Part shown: positions 12,844-47,337 of the stretch, one piece after another | Layout of the letters: every line of letters begins with the position of its first letter | Numbering within the stretch: position 1 is the first letter of the stretch | Source: Thamnaconus septentrionalis | Taxonomy: Eukaryota > Chordata > Actinopteri > Tetraodontiformes > Monacanthidae | Assembly (NCBI GenBank): GCA_009823395.1 | Contig: CM020510.1 | Span: 6,349,773-6,413,772 of the forward strand | Reading direction: 5' to 3' | Length of the DNA stretch: 64,000 bases | The notes under the pieces: model-generated | Told to the model about the DNA's origin: nothing | The model's database searches: none | What the model saw: the letters and a program-made list of their open reading frames with translations, nothing else | Program-made: the position numbers and the translations under genes

Positions 12844-13341
12844 TAGGGATGCAATGATACCTATCAGTACCAATACCGGGGTTGAGTACTCTACTCTCAC
12901 TCTTAAAATACATGCCGATACCATGACACCAATACCAGTTGCATATGTATGTAAATGACACTTTTGTTAAATTTGTGTTTGTATTTCAGTGAAACTTGTG
13001 ACAGTCACCCCGAGTTCTAGAAAAACATGCTGAGGAATGTTGTCCAAATAACAGAACATCTGTGGGAAAATTTGTAAAAGAAAATCTGAGTAATTCTATT
13101 ACGGAAGAGCATCGCATTCACTGGATGAAAAAAATAGGCACCTAATCTCGTCATGAGATCAGAATCTCGTAAATACGAGATAAGGTGCACGTTTTTTTAT
13201 TTTATCCAGTGAATGCAATGCGCTTCCGGATTCTATAATGTGTAATGGCCTTATTAAGTACCCAGGATCGATATCAGTGAGTACTGAAAGGCAAGTACTC
13301 ATTCTCTGCTCGTTCTGTAGGAAGTAGTATCGCTGCATCCC
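12844..13341. mobile_element. hAT-like non-autonomous DNA transposon
   Basis: The left end reads TAGGGATGCAATGATAC and the right end is close to its complement (GTATCGCTGCATCCC), giving terminal inverted repeats of the AGGGATGC...GATAC type seen in fish hAT elements. The interior has no transposase frame. An 8-bp target duplication is not clear, so the copy is probably old. A second inverted-repeat element lies inside it. Confidence 0.72.
13093..13239. mobile_element. Short inverted-repeat element nested in the hAT-like copy
   Basis: The left arm (about 13093-13176) contains GCATTCACTGGAT and CACCTAATCTCG. The right arm (about 13177-13239) contains their complements, ATCCAGTGAATGC and CGAGATAAGGTG. 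The result is a near-complete palindrome of about 145 bp, consistent with a small MITE inserted in the hAT-like element. The family is not recognised. Confidence 0.6.
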
Positions 13342-14326
13342 GAATTTGATGTATAATGTGCAAACGCGATGATCGTTGAGGTGCAAATGTTCAAGTTGGT
13401 GACAGTGTTTTTATGGCAACGGTGACCAACAACGATGGTTCAACACAAAATCTTCCTCGTTCCAGCTTCCCGGCACCCTGTCTTTCACTTTAGTGGCGGA
13501 AAATGCTGCATTTTGGCAGATGACACGCAAGAAATAGACAATTTACATAGAAGTTGACCAAGTTTCTCAAACCACCAAAGCTGGATTTAAGAAGAAGCAC
13601 TGTTGTGTGCTGGTTGGCATGGCATCTTTCGGAATGACATTTGGCAAATGTTGTGTGCGTCTAGAAAGGTTTTGGCAACTTGTTACTCACATACTGCAGT
13701 CACTTCCCACCTGATGCCTGTCAGAGAAAATCTGCAGCCTGTTTAAACGGTTTTAAGTCAGAATCTCGTAGTTTAGCTTTGAAAGGGCCTGATAAATGTT
13801 CTCAACGTCGTACACACATTCTTTAAAAAAAAAAAAAAATCGTTGAAATGAATGTACAAGTGAGCTGTGTTGAGCATGCATACCGTGTGTCTGCACTATG
13901 TGCAGTGTAATGACGGCTAATGTGGTAAAGCAACAGGCGGATGAGGTTTGAAGTATACGAGGTCTTTGAAGGAGTGTTTGATTGCTTCATCGTTCTCTCT
14001 TGAGGAGCTCGGAGAAAAAAAAAGGGACGCAACTCGCTGGGAATACTCGATGGCTCAGCAGCGTGAATTCTCTCATCGTACACTTTAGTAAATAACACGA
14101 AAAATGTCTTACAACCAGTAAAAAGAAGCGAAGAATGATGGATTTGTTTTCATTTTAAAATGAATTTGTCCTGATCTGAGTGGTAAAAAAGGCACTGAAC
14201 TGGGAATATCTTTCAGTCCTAAGTGTATATGGCCTGCGATGAAGTGGCTGGAGTGTGGCTGGTCTACAGACCACTGGGGATTACCCAGAACGTCCAGACT
14301 GGAACATCTGAGCACTTGATGCCCTT

Positions 14327-14332
14327 TTTATT
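14327..14332 (-). terminator. GUCY1A2: Candidate AATAAA poly(A) signal for GUCY1A2
   Basis: TTTATT on the plus strand reads AATAAA on the minus strand, about 670 nt past the GUCY1A2 stop. It is the nearest clear hexamer I saw, but the true 3' end could lie further away. Confidence 0.3.
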
Positions 14333-14355
14333 CAGCTCCACATCCACTGGTCCTG

Positions 14356-14390
14356 GACTGACTGACTGACTGACTGACTGACTGACTGAC
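14356..14390. repeat. (ACTG)n tetranucleotide repeat
   Basis: Eight tandem ACTG units. Confidence 0.95.
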
Positions 14391-14997
14391 GGGCTTTCAC
14401 CGAGCAGCACATGAGAGAAGCGTGTTGTCTGACAAAGCACGACGCGACTGAGGGACACCTCACATCGGGGGGTTGGACAGTTCTGCTCGTACCGGTGGCC
14501 ATGATGCACAGCAAACACCTTCTTCAAAGATCAGGCAGCGTCCGTCCTCAGCGCTGATCTCCTCCACAGCTTTTTCTCCCAGCACAGTTGCCTCCAGGTG
14601 AAGGTCCAGGAAGGAGCTAGACATCAGGTAAGGCTGAAAAATCCAGCTTCAATTGCAAGTGTTACAATAAGTTTTTTTTTTTTTTTCTGTGTGTCTTTTT
14701 TGCTTTGAATTGAGTCCATGAGTTCACATCCTCAGGAAAAAAAACACAACGTGTGAGATGTGTGTGTCTGCGGTTCCTCTCCAGTCTTTGGAGCCCCACC
14801 TCCAGGTGAGATCAAGGCATGTTCTTCCTCTCGGTCCTCCACTGGGGGGAGTCCCCAGGCCATGGCACAGGAGAGAATCCACAGTGCTGCTTCCTGTCTG
14901 TGTGCTGCACAGGTTCAAATTCAGCTCCTCCACCTCCTCCTCACACACTCAGACGGAGAATACACGCACGTCCCACCCAGGTCCGTGCACCAGGGAA

Positions 14998-37536
<22,539 letters not shown>

Positions 37537-37538
<2 letters not shown>

Positions 37539-37660
37539 GGTGGTGGTGGTGGTGGTGGTGGTGGAGGAGGCGAGGGAGAGGAGCAGCGGCGGCGGCGACA
37601 GGAGGAGGAGGAGGTGGTGGTGGTGGTGGTGGTGGTGCAGGTGGAGGAGGAGGAGAGTGG
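37537..37660. repeat. GUCY1A2: Triplet repeats in GUCY1A2 5' UTR
   Basis: About eight GGT units (CCA on the sense strand) touch the start codon. A second GGT/GGA block lies at about 37600-37660. They make several artefactual long frames. Confidence 0.9.
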
Positions 37661-38682
37661 CGGTGGTGGTGATGGAAATGTTGAGGTTGATGCTACAGTC
37701 GCTTCCGTACCACGTCCACCTTTACGCCGGGGAGTCATCAGACTGTAGTGGGGGGTCGGGCGGGTGAAGAGGCTCTATGGGTGGGTGGATGGATGGAACG
37801 CCGATGTCCACGTCCACGTCTCGCCCGCGTCTATGCGTGCATGCGGGATGCGTCCGTGTGCGCGAGAGACCCGCCGCCGCCAACCTATTGACGGGGAGGG
37901 GGGTGTGGAGTGAAGGAGGTGCCGGGGGGGGGCTCGGCAGCACTAACGGCACGCAAACATTTATGTAATGGGGGGAGGAGGGGGGAGGGGGTAACCGTCC
38001 TTCTTTACCCCCGGTACGAGTCCACGCTGCCCCGCCGGAGGCCAGACATTCTCTCCCTGAGGTCGCTTCGCACGCACGGATGTACAGGACGCGTCAGGGA
38101 GAGATGCAGCTGCAGAAGCCCATGATGCAGCGCTCCGTTCCAGTCAGAACAGGCTCGCGGACAGGCGTCGCTAGGAAGTTTGGCACGCACCTAGCTTGGA
38201 AAATAGAAATATTTTTATGGCACAGACAAGACGACGGAGGCTCGAAGATCCTATCGACGCGCTGCTCCACCCTCGTTGTCCCGACACATGGTCACTCGTT
38301 TTGTTTTTGTTTTTTTGTTTTTTGTTTTAGTCCAGTGGAGGAGAGGCTGCTGCAGGTTCTCCCTCACCGGGCTCGGACAGATGTGGCGGCTTCTTCTACC
38401 TTCCTCCTCCTCCTCCTCCTCCTAGTCGTCTTCGTCTTCGTCGCCCGTGTGTTTGTGTGTCAGAGCCAGCTGTGGGTCCCCCTCAGCATCCGTCCATCCC
38501 TCGGTTCAACTCCCCGACCGTCACTCCTCGGCTCTTCCCCTCGGAATGAGTGACACAGAGGAGGGAGGCAGCGGCAGCAGCGGCGGCGGGAACGACAGAG
38601 ACTTGACAGGGAGAGGAGGGGGAGGAGGCGGGAGCGGCAACAGCTGCGAGCACCTGCGCACATCGTAGCAACAATACTGCAC

Positions 38683-38818
<136 letters not shown>

Positions 38819-41800
38819 CCTGCCAGTTTCTCATTTACAATTCTAATTTAATAAAAATTCAATTAAAGCATCACCAACTCGTTTTTGTTTTTTTATTTAT
38901 CAAGGTGTTGATGTTCAGTGGACGCCACACAGACAAACTGTACGATTTTGTGAAAGGCGACATAAAAAAAAAATGACTAGCCCACTTTGGATGGAATTGT
39001 TTTGGGGAAACTTAAATCTATTCGTGGATAAATCAGCTCAGATAGCAGCAAACACATTACCATAAAGCTTTATGTTTGAAAATAATCACGACAAAGCCAA
39101 TTTCCTTCTGTTCTGCAGTCTCTCAGCTTTTAATGTGCCCGCTGTCCCTAATAAAGGGACAAAGCACTGTTGAATTCAAGAAAAATTCACATTTCTTTAT
39201 TTTATCAATTCATTAATGTATTTGCTTGGTTTGTTTGGTGGCGTCGTTAACAGCTTCCTACAACCGCGGCATGTTGGCAGAGCAACAATCAGGTAATTGT
39301 TCCTCAATTAACTGGGAGGAAATGAAGCAACATCTTATTGCAATCAAACAACAGTGGTGGCGAGCAAACCAAGTCTTTGGCACCGTGCCAAACATGCTCA
39401 ACATGGCTATGCATGGACAAATATGCCCCCGCAGGAGGATAATGGAGCTGGCAGCAATGGGTGCACGCTTGTTGCCTCCCATCAGAGCGACGCCCGTGTC
39501 GGAGGGTTAATCACAGCCGTGACCTTGACCTCGATTGGCAGAGCACGTCTGTTCATTAAGCGCCCCAGAGGGACAAGCAGAAAGTCACAGGGACAAACAT
39601 GATGCATCACAACACACACATACAATTTTCCTGGAGGTGTCTACTAATTCATTTGACTTTCTAGGGCAGCCTGACCCTCGTACATTGTTAGGAAGTTTGT
39701 TCCCTACTTCCCTGTCAAACACACCCACACACAAATTCTCCAATGCTCTCGACATGCAGCTAATATGGCTAATATCACTAGATGAAACGTCTCCTAAATC
39801 CTTTCCGGTCCATTCAATACAGTTCTCAGACAAAATTTAGAAAAAGTCATACAAAACTTGCAAACTGGACACAAATTTCACCCATAGCATTCAAAGAACG
39901 TACAAACGACAAATGAAATGACATATAGATGAGAATGACACCGGCATTAGACCAAAAATACTGACGTTTGAGCTTGAAATCGACACAAAGTGAGATTAAA
40001 ACACACCAATCTCTTTGGCAGCAGTCATTGCTTCTCTTTCTTAGTCTTCTGTGAGTTTTCTAAGAAACATACAGCACCTGCGTCTCACTACCTCCTGTCT
40101 CATGGTCCAAAAAAGGAACCTGGCCAGTCATGGAATCCATAGAAAACAAAGACTGATTGAAAACACTGTCAATTTGGAGGTTGGCAAAAATGGATTAGTA
40201 AAATTATAGTATCCACATGGCCCCTTGTGTCACTTTGTGGTTCCTTATCACTCAATTGCTGCGGGCGATCTGTCTGCCATCCGATAGTTACAATGTTGGC
40301 ATTTAATAAAAGGCGGCGCTAGCGAGGAATAAATAATGTTCTGGCAGAGATAAGGCCACTCGCTCTCTGCAGTATCTGCAGTGGAGTGCAGACACAGCCG
40401 GGCCTCTGTGTCTCTGTGACTGTCCCAGCCAGATAATGCATAGTGAGGAGTATCAAACAGACACAAACAAACAAACAGAACACCTCAAAGAACATGACCA
40501 CAGAATTAATAGCTGTGCTAGTTGTCAATTTGACGGCAAGCGAACGTATTAATAACTTTTGGTTGCCTTTTTTCCACAGAGATCCACCACATTCTGCTGA
40601 CACTAGGGACACAAACAATTTGGGATCTAGTATGTGACAAGGTGCATAAATCATTTGGGTAACACTGGAAACTTATGGTGTATAAAGACAAGGGTTTATA
40701 AACTTTTCTCTTGAATTTTTTTTTTTTTTTACATTTGCAATCAGCTTTTAAAAGTTTGAAGATCTTTCATGGTCCTGTCTTTGCTGAGTTTGCAAAACAT
40801 CCAAAACTGCACCTTACAAACCCCTGAGTAAAGATATTCCGTTTCCCTCTCACAACCTCCCCCATACCTGAAAATATGTTGCAGAGGTTGAAGACTCAGA
40901 CATTTTACAGTAAATGGGTCCTTAATGGGAATTCTGCTTCCAGACAGATTTACAATGTCTACTACTTTTCAAAGCCAGGAAACAGAATATTTCTGGTAAT
41001 GCATAAAGTTCAAAAGCGGGACCATAAATGAGGAAAGCCGTCCCAGAAAGGACCCCGGTGTGGAGTTGGACTCAGAGCTATGTGTCGTTGTGGTATGCAG
41101 GAGTGATAAGGCCAGGTTCTGCCCAGAGAAAATGTGTTTGGTTTTTTTTTCCCCCTCACCTGGGATAATCAAACAGTCGCTCACACAGCACACAGAAGTG
41201 TCCCATCAGCCACAGCACACCCACCAGTGTATCACAAGGTGTGTAGAGTTAGGCTTTTAAAAGTAGTGGCCTGACGCAGGAGGGATCTTACATGTCCGTC
41301 AAAGACACATCTCCTGCCACGGCATGATGAGAAACAATCAATAAAAAATAAGACACAAAAAGCTATTCTAGCCAGTGGAAATGGAACACTGCAACACAGA
41401 CTGAGGAGGTGTGTGTGTGTGCGTTTGTGCGCACGTGTCCTTAAGAACAACCTGAAAGGACAATTGCATGCGTGTGTGACAGAAACAGACAGAGACAAGG
41501 AGAGCGGAATGGCAGTCACGGTCATAAATCTGCCCACAGTCAATGTAATTGGCCATAACCGTACATCACTCCACGCCACTCTACTGCTATTAGCCGTGAA
41601 CCGGAGGCCTCTCTGTCGGCACACAGTGTAAATAACCCTCTGCACTCTCCCCGGGGGCAAGCGTTAACACGTGCAAATATGCCTCTTGAGAAGCACAGGA
41701 TGACATGGTTGAGTTTTATTTCCTCAAACATACACATTTACGTTCAACCTTTGGGTATCCTGATTTAATGAGTGTAAAAAAAAAAAAAAGAATTCCGTTT

Positions 41801-42363
41801 TGCCTTTTGCATTTCTCATGTATCTACTTTGCTGCCGATGCTCGATAAAATATATTTGAAAAAAGAAAAACATTGGATAATGCGGCAGAAGAAGAAAAAA
41901 ACGTGTCACCCACAGCACAGCAAAAAAAAAATTCAGTACTAACCTGCAGCACCCACACCCCACACATGCCATGTCTGAAAAATAAGGCGAATCCCTGAAG
42001 CGATGAATTCATCAAAAAGTCAATATTAGCATGGCCGTTAAAAAAAAGCAAAGAAAAAAGAGGGAGGGAATGAGAGTGCATGCACTTTGGGAATGTGGCA
42101 GATCACTCGTGTTGTCATGCCTGCGTCCTCGCGGACATATGGCCGCGATGGCACTAAAACATCTCAGAATTAAGTGACAGCTGCAAGGGATCACGAGGAC
42201 GTGGAGCAAGAAATTAAATCCCGGGTGCTGGAGATCGTGGGAGGAGCAGCAGCGATGGTGATATATAGGACATCACACATCCGGCATCAGGGAGTCAAGC
42301 TTCTGCACAAGGGCAGCGCATTGATTCAAAGTAATGAAACAACACAAAAGTGCTTTAAAACTT
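38819..42363. other. Intergenic between GUCY1A2 and CWF19L2
   Basis: No gene found. About 39110-39530 is complex, non-repetitive sequence, with a 94-codon plus-strand frame that matches nothing I recognise. It could be a conserved non-coding element upstream of GUCY1A2. The remainder is AT-rich with A-runs. Confidence 0.6.
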
Positions 42364-42369
42364 TTTATT
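42364..42369 (-). terminator. CWF19L2: AATAAA poly(A) signal of CWF19L2
   Basis: TTTATT on the plus strand, about 80 nt past the CWF19L2 stop on the minus strand. This implies a very short 3' UTR made largely of a CA repeat and an A/T run. Confidence 0.6.
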
Positions 42370-42403
42370 TAGTAAAAAAAAAAAAAAAAACTACTTTTTT
42401 TAT

Positions 42404-42404
<1 letters not shown>

Positions 42405-42446
<42 letters not shown>
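42405..42446. repeat. (GT)21 microsatellite abutting the CWF19L2 stop codon
   Basis: The array ends at 42446 and the stop codon TAG begins at 42449 and ends at 42447 on the minus strand. The 3' UTR therefore begins directly with (AC)n. Confidence 0.97.
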
Positions 42447-42447
<1 letters not shown>

Positions 42448-42587
42448 TAGCCCTCATTCTTGGTGCAGTCATACGGTTTCCACCACTGTGCAAACTGCAG
42501 GACTTTTTTCCTCTGATCGTCAAAGTTCTCTTTAATCAACTTCCTCCAGAGACGCGGCTCCAAGTCCATCATACCTCCGACTATTTC
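42447..42587 (-). CDS. CWF19L2: CWF19L2 exon 19 (last)
   Basis: 46 codons plus TAG. Encodes [14 protein letters not shown] and the hallmark FAQWWKPYD of CwfJ-C2. Acceptor TCGCAG. Confidence 0.96.
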
Positions 42588-44901
42588 CTGCGAGGGAGGA
42601 AGTAAACCAGTTGGAATAAAAACTGACTTTCTTGGAACACAGCCTTTTACACTTGTATTTTGTGGAACAAAATAAAATATATCTGTAAAATATTTGGCAA
42701 ACAGAATCCACCTAGTGAGACATTCCAACATAAGGGACACTGACCTTGCCAAAGTAATGGGGGAATTTCTGCTCATTTTCAATAACGTGAGCAAAGCCAC
42801 CCTGGAGTCCAAAATCCACAGCAAAGTAGGGCAGACCTCGTGGAACCTGAAAAAAATACATCAGTTACCTCCAATCAAATAATTGTGATTGTGCGAAAGT
42901 GTTGACGCAGAGTGCAACAGCCTCTGGACCTTCATCAGAAATAAGTGATAACAAAACACTGCTTGATTCGAGTTACGGTAAAAGATCATCTTAGAAAAAT
43001 TTGGAAAATACGCAGCTCACCGCCTGCCGGATGTTTTTGGAGGAGAGGTCGACGACCTTCTTGTTCATGGCCCATTCTTCATCGCACTCCATGATGGCTT
43101 TCTGAGGGCAAACACACAGACAGCTGCGTTACAGCTTCGCAATTGGAAGGCGCAAAACATCTTCAAACAGAGAGGAGGCTGCACGGCGACTGACCTTATA
43201 GTAAATGGGCGCCATGTCCCCCAGCTCCCGGGGCAGCGGGACACACTCCAGGACCATGTGTCGGCGCTGACGCGGGTTAATGTGCAGTTCCATGAACACG
43301 CAGTCCAGGTCCTGGGACTCGAACATACGGACCAGGGCGCGGCGGAACAGCTGAGCACGACGCAGAGGGGCACAGAGCAGATTGTGTGACGCACAGACGG
43401 TGAGATTCCCTGACACAGTTGGCGAGCGTCCCCGCGAGGCTCCGCCGGGCTCACCTGGATTTCTGACCACACGTCCTCGTCCAGTCCCGTGGCAGAGCAG
43501 TGGTGCTGCAGAGGAGAGATGAGACAGTGGCCCTCTGTCATCGACAGCCCGGCGGGGAGGCTCAGGTACACCTGGACGCAACATCACATACACAAAGACA
43601 TGTGGACAAACACATATTGAGCTTTCACACCACTCAGTTTAAACCTTGCATTTAAAAACTATCAAAACTACCAATTTTTTTATTTATTTATTTATTTATT
43701 TTTTACTTTTCTTTCATATTTTTGGTTTTGTTATTTTCTCATTTTCTTTCATGTTCAAAATAAATAAATCAAATCAAATCAAAACATTTCTATTATCTTT
43801 TTGATCAATTCAATCCATTTAATTTCAGGGTTCCTACGGTCATGGAAAATTTCATGAAAAAAAGTCATCAAAAAGTCCTCTGCTGCCTCAGAGCACCCTC
43901 ACCTTGCTTCCGATGGCCACGATCAGGTGCTTCTGGAGCTCCGGGCTGCTGAAGCAGTGGCGGCACTTCTCCATGGTGGCGGCCAGGCGCCGGCTCTCCC
44001 CGATGGCTCGGTTCCTCATCCTCTCCTCCTCCCTGCCCTCGCCCTCCCGCTGCGCCGCGCCCGACACAAACATGTCGTCCAGCGTGTAGTTGTCGCCATC
44101 TGTCTTCCCCATCATCTGGAGTGGAGCCGAGAGGAGATGAGAGACGGGAGGCGGTGAGCACGTTTCGCAGGTGTGCCACTACGCCGGGAGCACGATCGAG
44201 TACGAGCGAGGTCACTTTGTCGTTTCTGCGGTGCCCTACATCGAAAAACTGACAGGTTGGGAATTTGTTTCACTTCAGGTCAACAAATGTTGGGAAGTTT
44301 GGACACACCTTCTCATGCTATTTTCTTTTATTTATATATGTGTATATATATATATATATATATCTTTACAACTTTGCAGCAAAGAAAAACACATTAATAT
44401 ACATAATTCTAAATAAGCTTTTTATGAAAGGTGGTGGTGGTATTTTGAAGAATTTAAATATAAAATGTGTTTGAGTAATTTTACACTTTCATTGTTTCCT
44501 ACATAATGAATTCCATGTGTGTTCATACAGAGTTTTGATGCCTCCAGTGAGAAAGTGCATTGTCAATAGCCATGAAAAAGACATTAAATTCATAGGGTGT
44601 CCAAACTTTTGACTGGTAGTGTAAATATACAGGAATATTCAATCACACACACGCACACACACCCACTGTATATTGGTACAAGGCAAGTCACTCAGGCTTT
44701 GAGGCTCACCTCTTGAGGGCCATCCACACTCAGAAGGGTAACAGTCCACAGCCCACAGGGGGCGCTCTGCCCAAAAGTGGTAGTATTTTAAACGTGACAG
44801 TAGAAGAGGGACTGAAGGCACAAACTGTCGATGGATGCTGACGCAACACTACCGTCTGTGCTGTTTCCACACCATATTCTGTGTGTGTGTGTGTGCGCGT
44901 G

Positions 44902-44938
<37 letters not shown>

Positions 44939-45068
44939 CTGAGTGAGTGTTAAGAGCCTGTGCCACCCTGAATATAAGTTGGTTTCTTCGTGTTCACAGT
45001 CGTCCGGGGTATCGACTGATTCGACGTCCGAGTCCTGTCGCCATGGCAACTGGGCAACAGGTCGGAAG

Positions 45069-45112
<44 letters not shown>

Positions 45113-47295
45113 GAGTGTGAGAGAGAGAGAGAGAGGGAGAGAGAGAGCAGGTGAAGCAAGAGAGCGAAAAAAGGCTGGAGTGTATATGTATGACTTGTTG
45201 AGAGGGAAGAAATGCCTGAGTGAGAGTAAAACCTGGATTGTTTTAGTGACAGTGTGCGTGTGTGTGTGCGTGCGTGCGTGCGCATGCGTGTCTACAATTA
45301 CATTTTTGCACACGCATGCATGAACAAAAAAGAATTGGTGGCACCACGTTAACCGCACGGCCGTGTGCTTTTTAGCCGATCAATTATGAATTCTAGTGAT
45401 GGGGGAGGGCTGTTGGTGTGTTTGGGAGGGGCCATAGATTAACATATGCCTGGCAGGCCGCCGCTCCTGTTTTATTAAACAGGAGACTCTGAATCTGAAT
45501 CTCCAGACGGCAGCAGTCTGCTGAGTTAACGCGCCGTCTCTATCTGACCAACGGACAAATGTGGTATTTATAGACGGCCCTGCCATGGTAACTGTACGTG
45601 TATTTATAGTGACAATACAACAATTAGCAACAATGAAATAGATTCCTGGCTGAGGAAGTACGGAAGGAGGAGATAAGGCCGAGTGCTGAACAGTCCATTG
45701 ATGAAAAAGGAATTCTGACACACTGACGACAGACAGAACTCAACCTCACAGGACCCTTCTGCTGCTGCTGCCTCAGTGACAGCGCCCCCAGGTGTTGACT
45801 CGCCCTGTGCCACGTCCCCTTCCAAACACCACAAAGCATTAACAGGATCTTTCAGTTGTACTTCATTCCCAATAGGCATCTACCCATCCACCCATCCATC
45901 CATCTATCCATCCCTCATCCCCCCATCCATCCATCCACCCACCCATCCCCCTGTCATAATGTCTTTGACTCTATAATTACAGCTTGTGGCCTGCAGGCCT
46001 GTGATAAGGCCACCTCTGAGGTCGGAAGACGATGAGGATTCCTGCCCTTTTTATTTCCCTGACGGGGGAACAGCAGACCTGCAGCAGCCAGGGTGTCACT
46101 GCTGTGAAGTCAAGTGTCAGTCACCTTAAGGTTTGTTTTTTTTTTCCCACCTGCAACAGCTGTCTGAAGACCCTGGTTAATCTGCAGTGCACACCAGTGG
46201 CATTCAGCTGGTGGTGTTTACAACATTTAACTCATTCACAGGAGGCAACTGTGCCATGCAGTACAAAAATGCATACAGAAGAGGAGTACAAATGCATAAA
46301 CTTGCTAAGTAGAAACCCTCCAGGAACAGCTTCATGGTTTCCTCTCACCTTGGCGGCCATGCGGGAGTAGAGGGCGTTCTGGTCCTGCGCCGAGCTCATC
46401 TTCTCCCTCCTCACCATCTCCTTCAGGCCCATGTTATCGTCGTCCTGGAAGTAGCGAACGCGCTCGCCGTCGACGTGCGTCTCGATCTGCCGGTGGAGGG
46501 GAGAGGGTGCACATTAATCCACATATCTCGGTCATATATTTGATGTCTTCAGTGTGTATCTACAGTGTAGAAAGCAGTAAAGATAATGAAGAAGCAGGTG
46601 TGTCCGTCTACGTACCGGTTTCTTCTTCCTGCGTCCTCCGTGCGGCTCCTGAGATCCAGATGGAGCGTTGACGGGCCAGGCTCGGCCCGAGTGGTCGGTT
46701 CTGAACAGCAAGACTTCCTGGTCTTGGCTGGTGTGACCTGTGACCTTTTAAAGAAAGAAACATTTTCCACCATTATTTTTGCTTTTTTACGGCTCTGTGA
46801 GACAGGTCGGAGGAGGCGGGCAGGCGGGCTGCAAATCAACTGCAGCGCTTCGTCTGCGAGGAGGATGAAGAGGCGCTCAGCTGGCATGTGCACCGAGAGA
46901 AGCTGCGAAGAGTTACGGCGCTTTCCCTGAAACGTGGCGGTGAACTTGAACAGGAATGCCTCCGTGGGAGGGAGCCGGCCCGAACTTTCAGTTGGAAATA
47001 TACAGGTGTTATAAATAATCAGGGCAGGCCGGGGCCAGTGTTTGTGAAGTTGTCTGGAGCCTGTGAGCATCAGATATAAGACCTGCGTCTCGGTGCAAGC
47101 CAGCGTGCGTCTGTGTGTGTGTGCGTGTGTGTGTGCGTGTGTGTGTGTAAAGCCAGGAAGCACATTAGTCATGGCAAATAGGGCCGATAAAGAAAAGAGT
47201 GCAGGAGTATCAGGCCGCTGCTCCCTGTTAATTGCCTGCAGCACAGATGGAGACAGCATGGCACATGTAATCTCCCTGCCTCCGTCGCAATCTGT

Positions 47296-47337
<42 letters not shown>

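Larger units (their letters stand above)
13342..14997. other. Non-coding 3' flank / probable 3' UTR of GUCY1A2
   Basis: The part nearest 14998 should be 3' untranslated sequence of GUCY1A2. The rest holds A-runs and an ACTG repeat. No further exon is visible. Confidence 0.5.
44116..46348 (-). other. CWF19L2: CWF19L2 intron 13
   Basis: 2.2 kb. Contains Tc1-like MITE copy B, (GT)n arrays at 44879-44938 and 45071-45108, a GA tract, and a CCAT-rich repeat at about 45889-45950. Two CTCF-like motifs lie at 44752 (+) and 45782 (-). Confidence 0.8.

Noticed and set aside
39226..39510. 94-codon plus-strand frame as a small gene
   Set aside because: No recognised similarity, no splice or poly(A) context; better regarded as possible non-coding conserved sequence.
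46549..47334. 261-codon minus-strand frame
   Set aside because: Covers CWF19L2 exon 12 in the wrong frame and a microsatellite; the true exon is 46616-46744.
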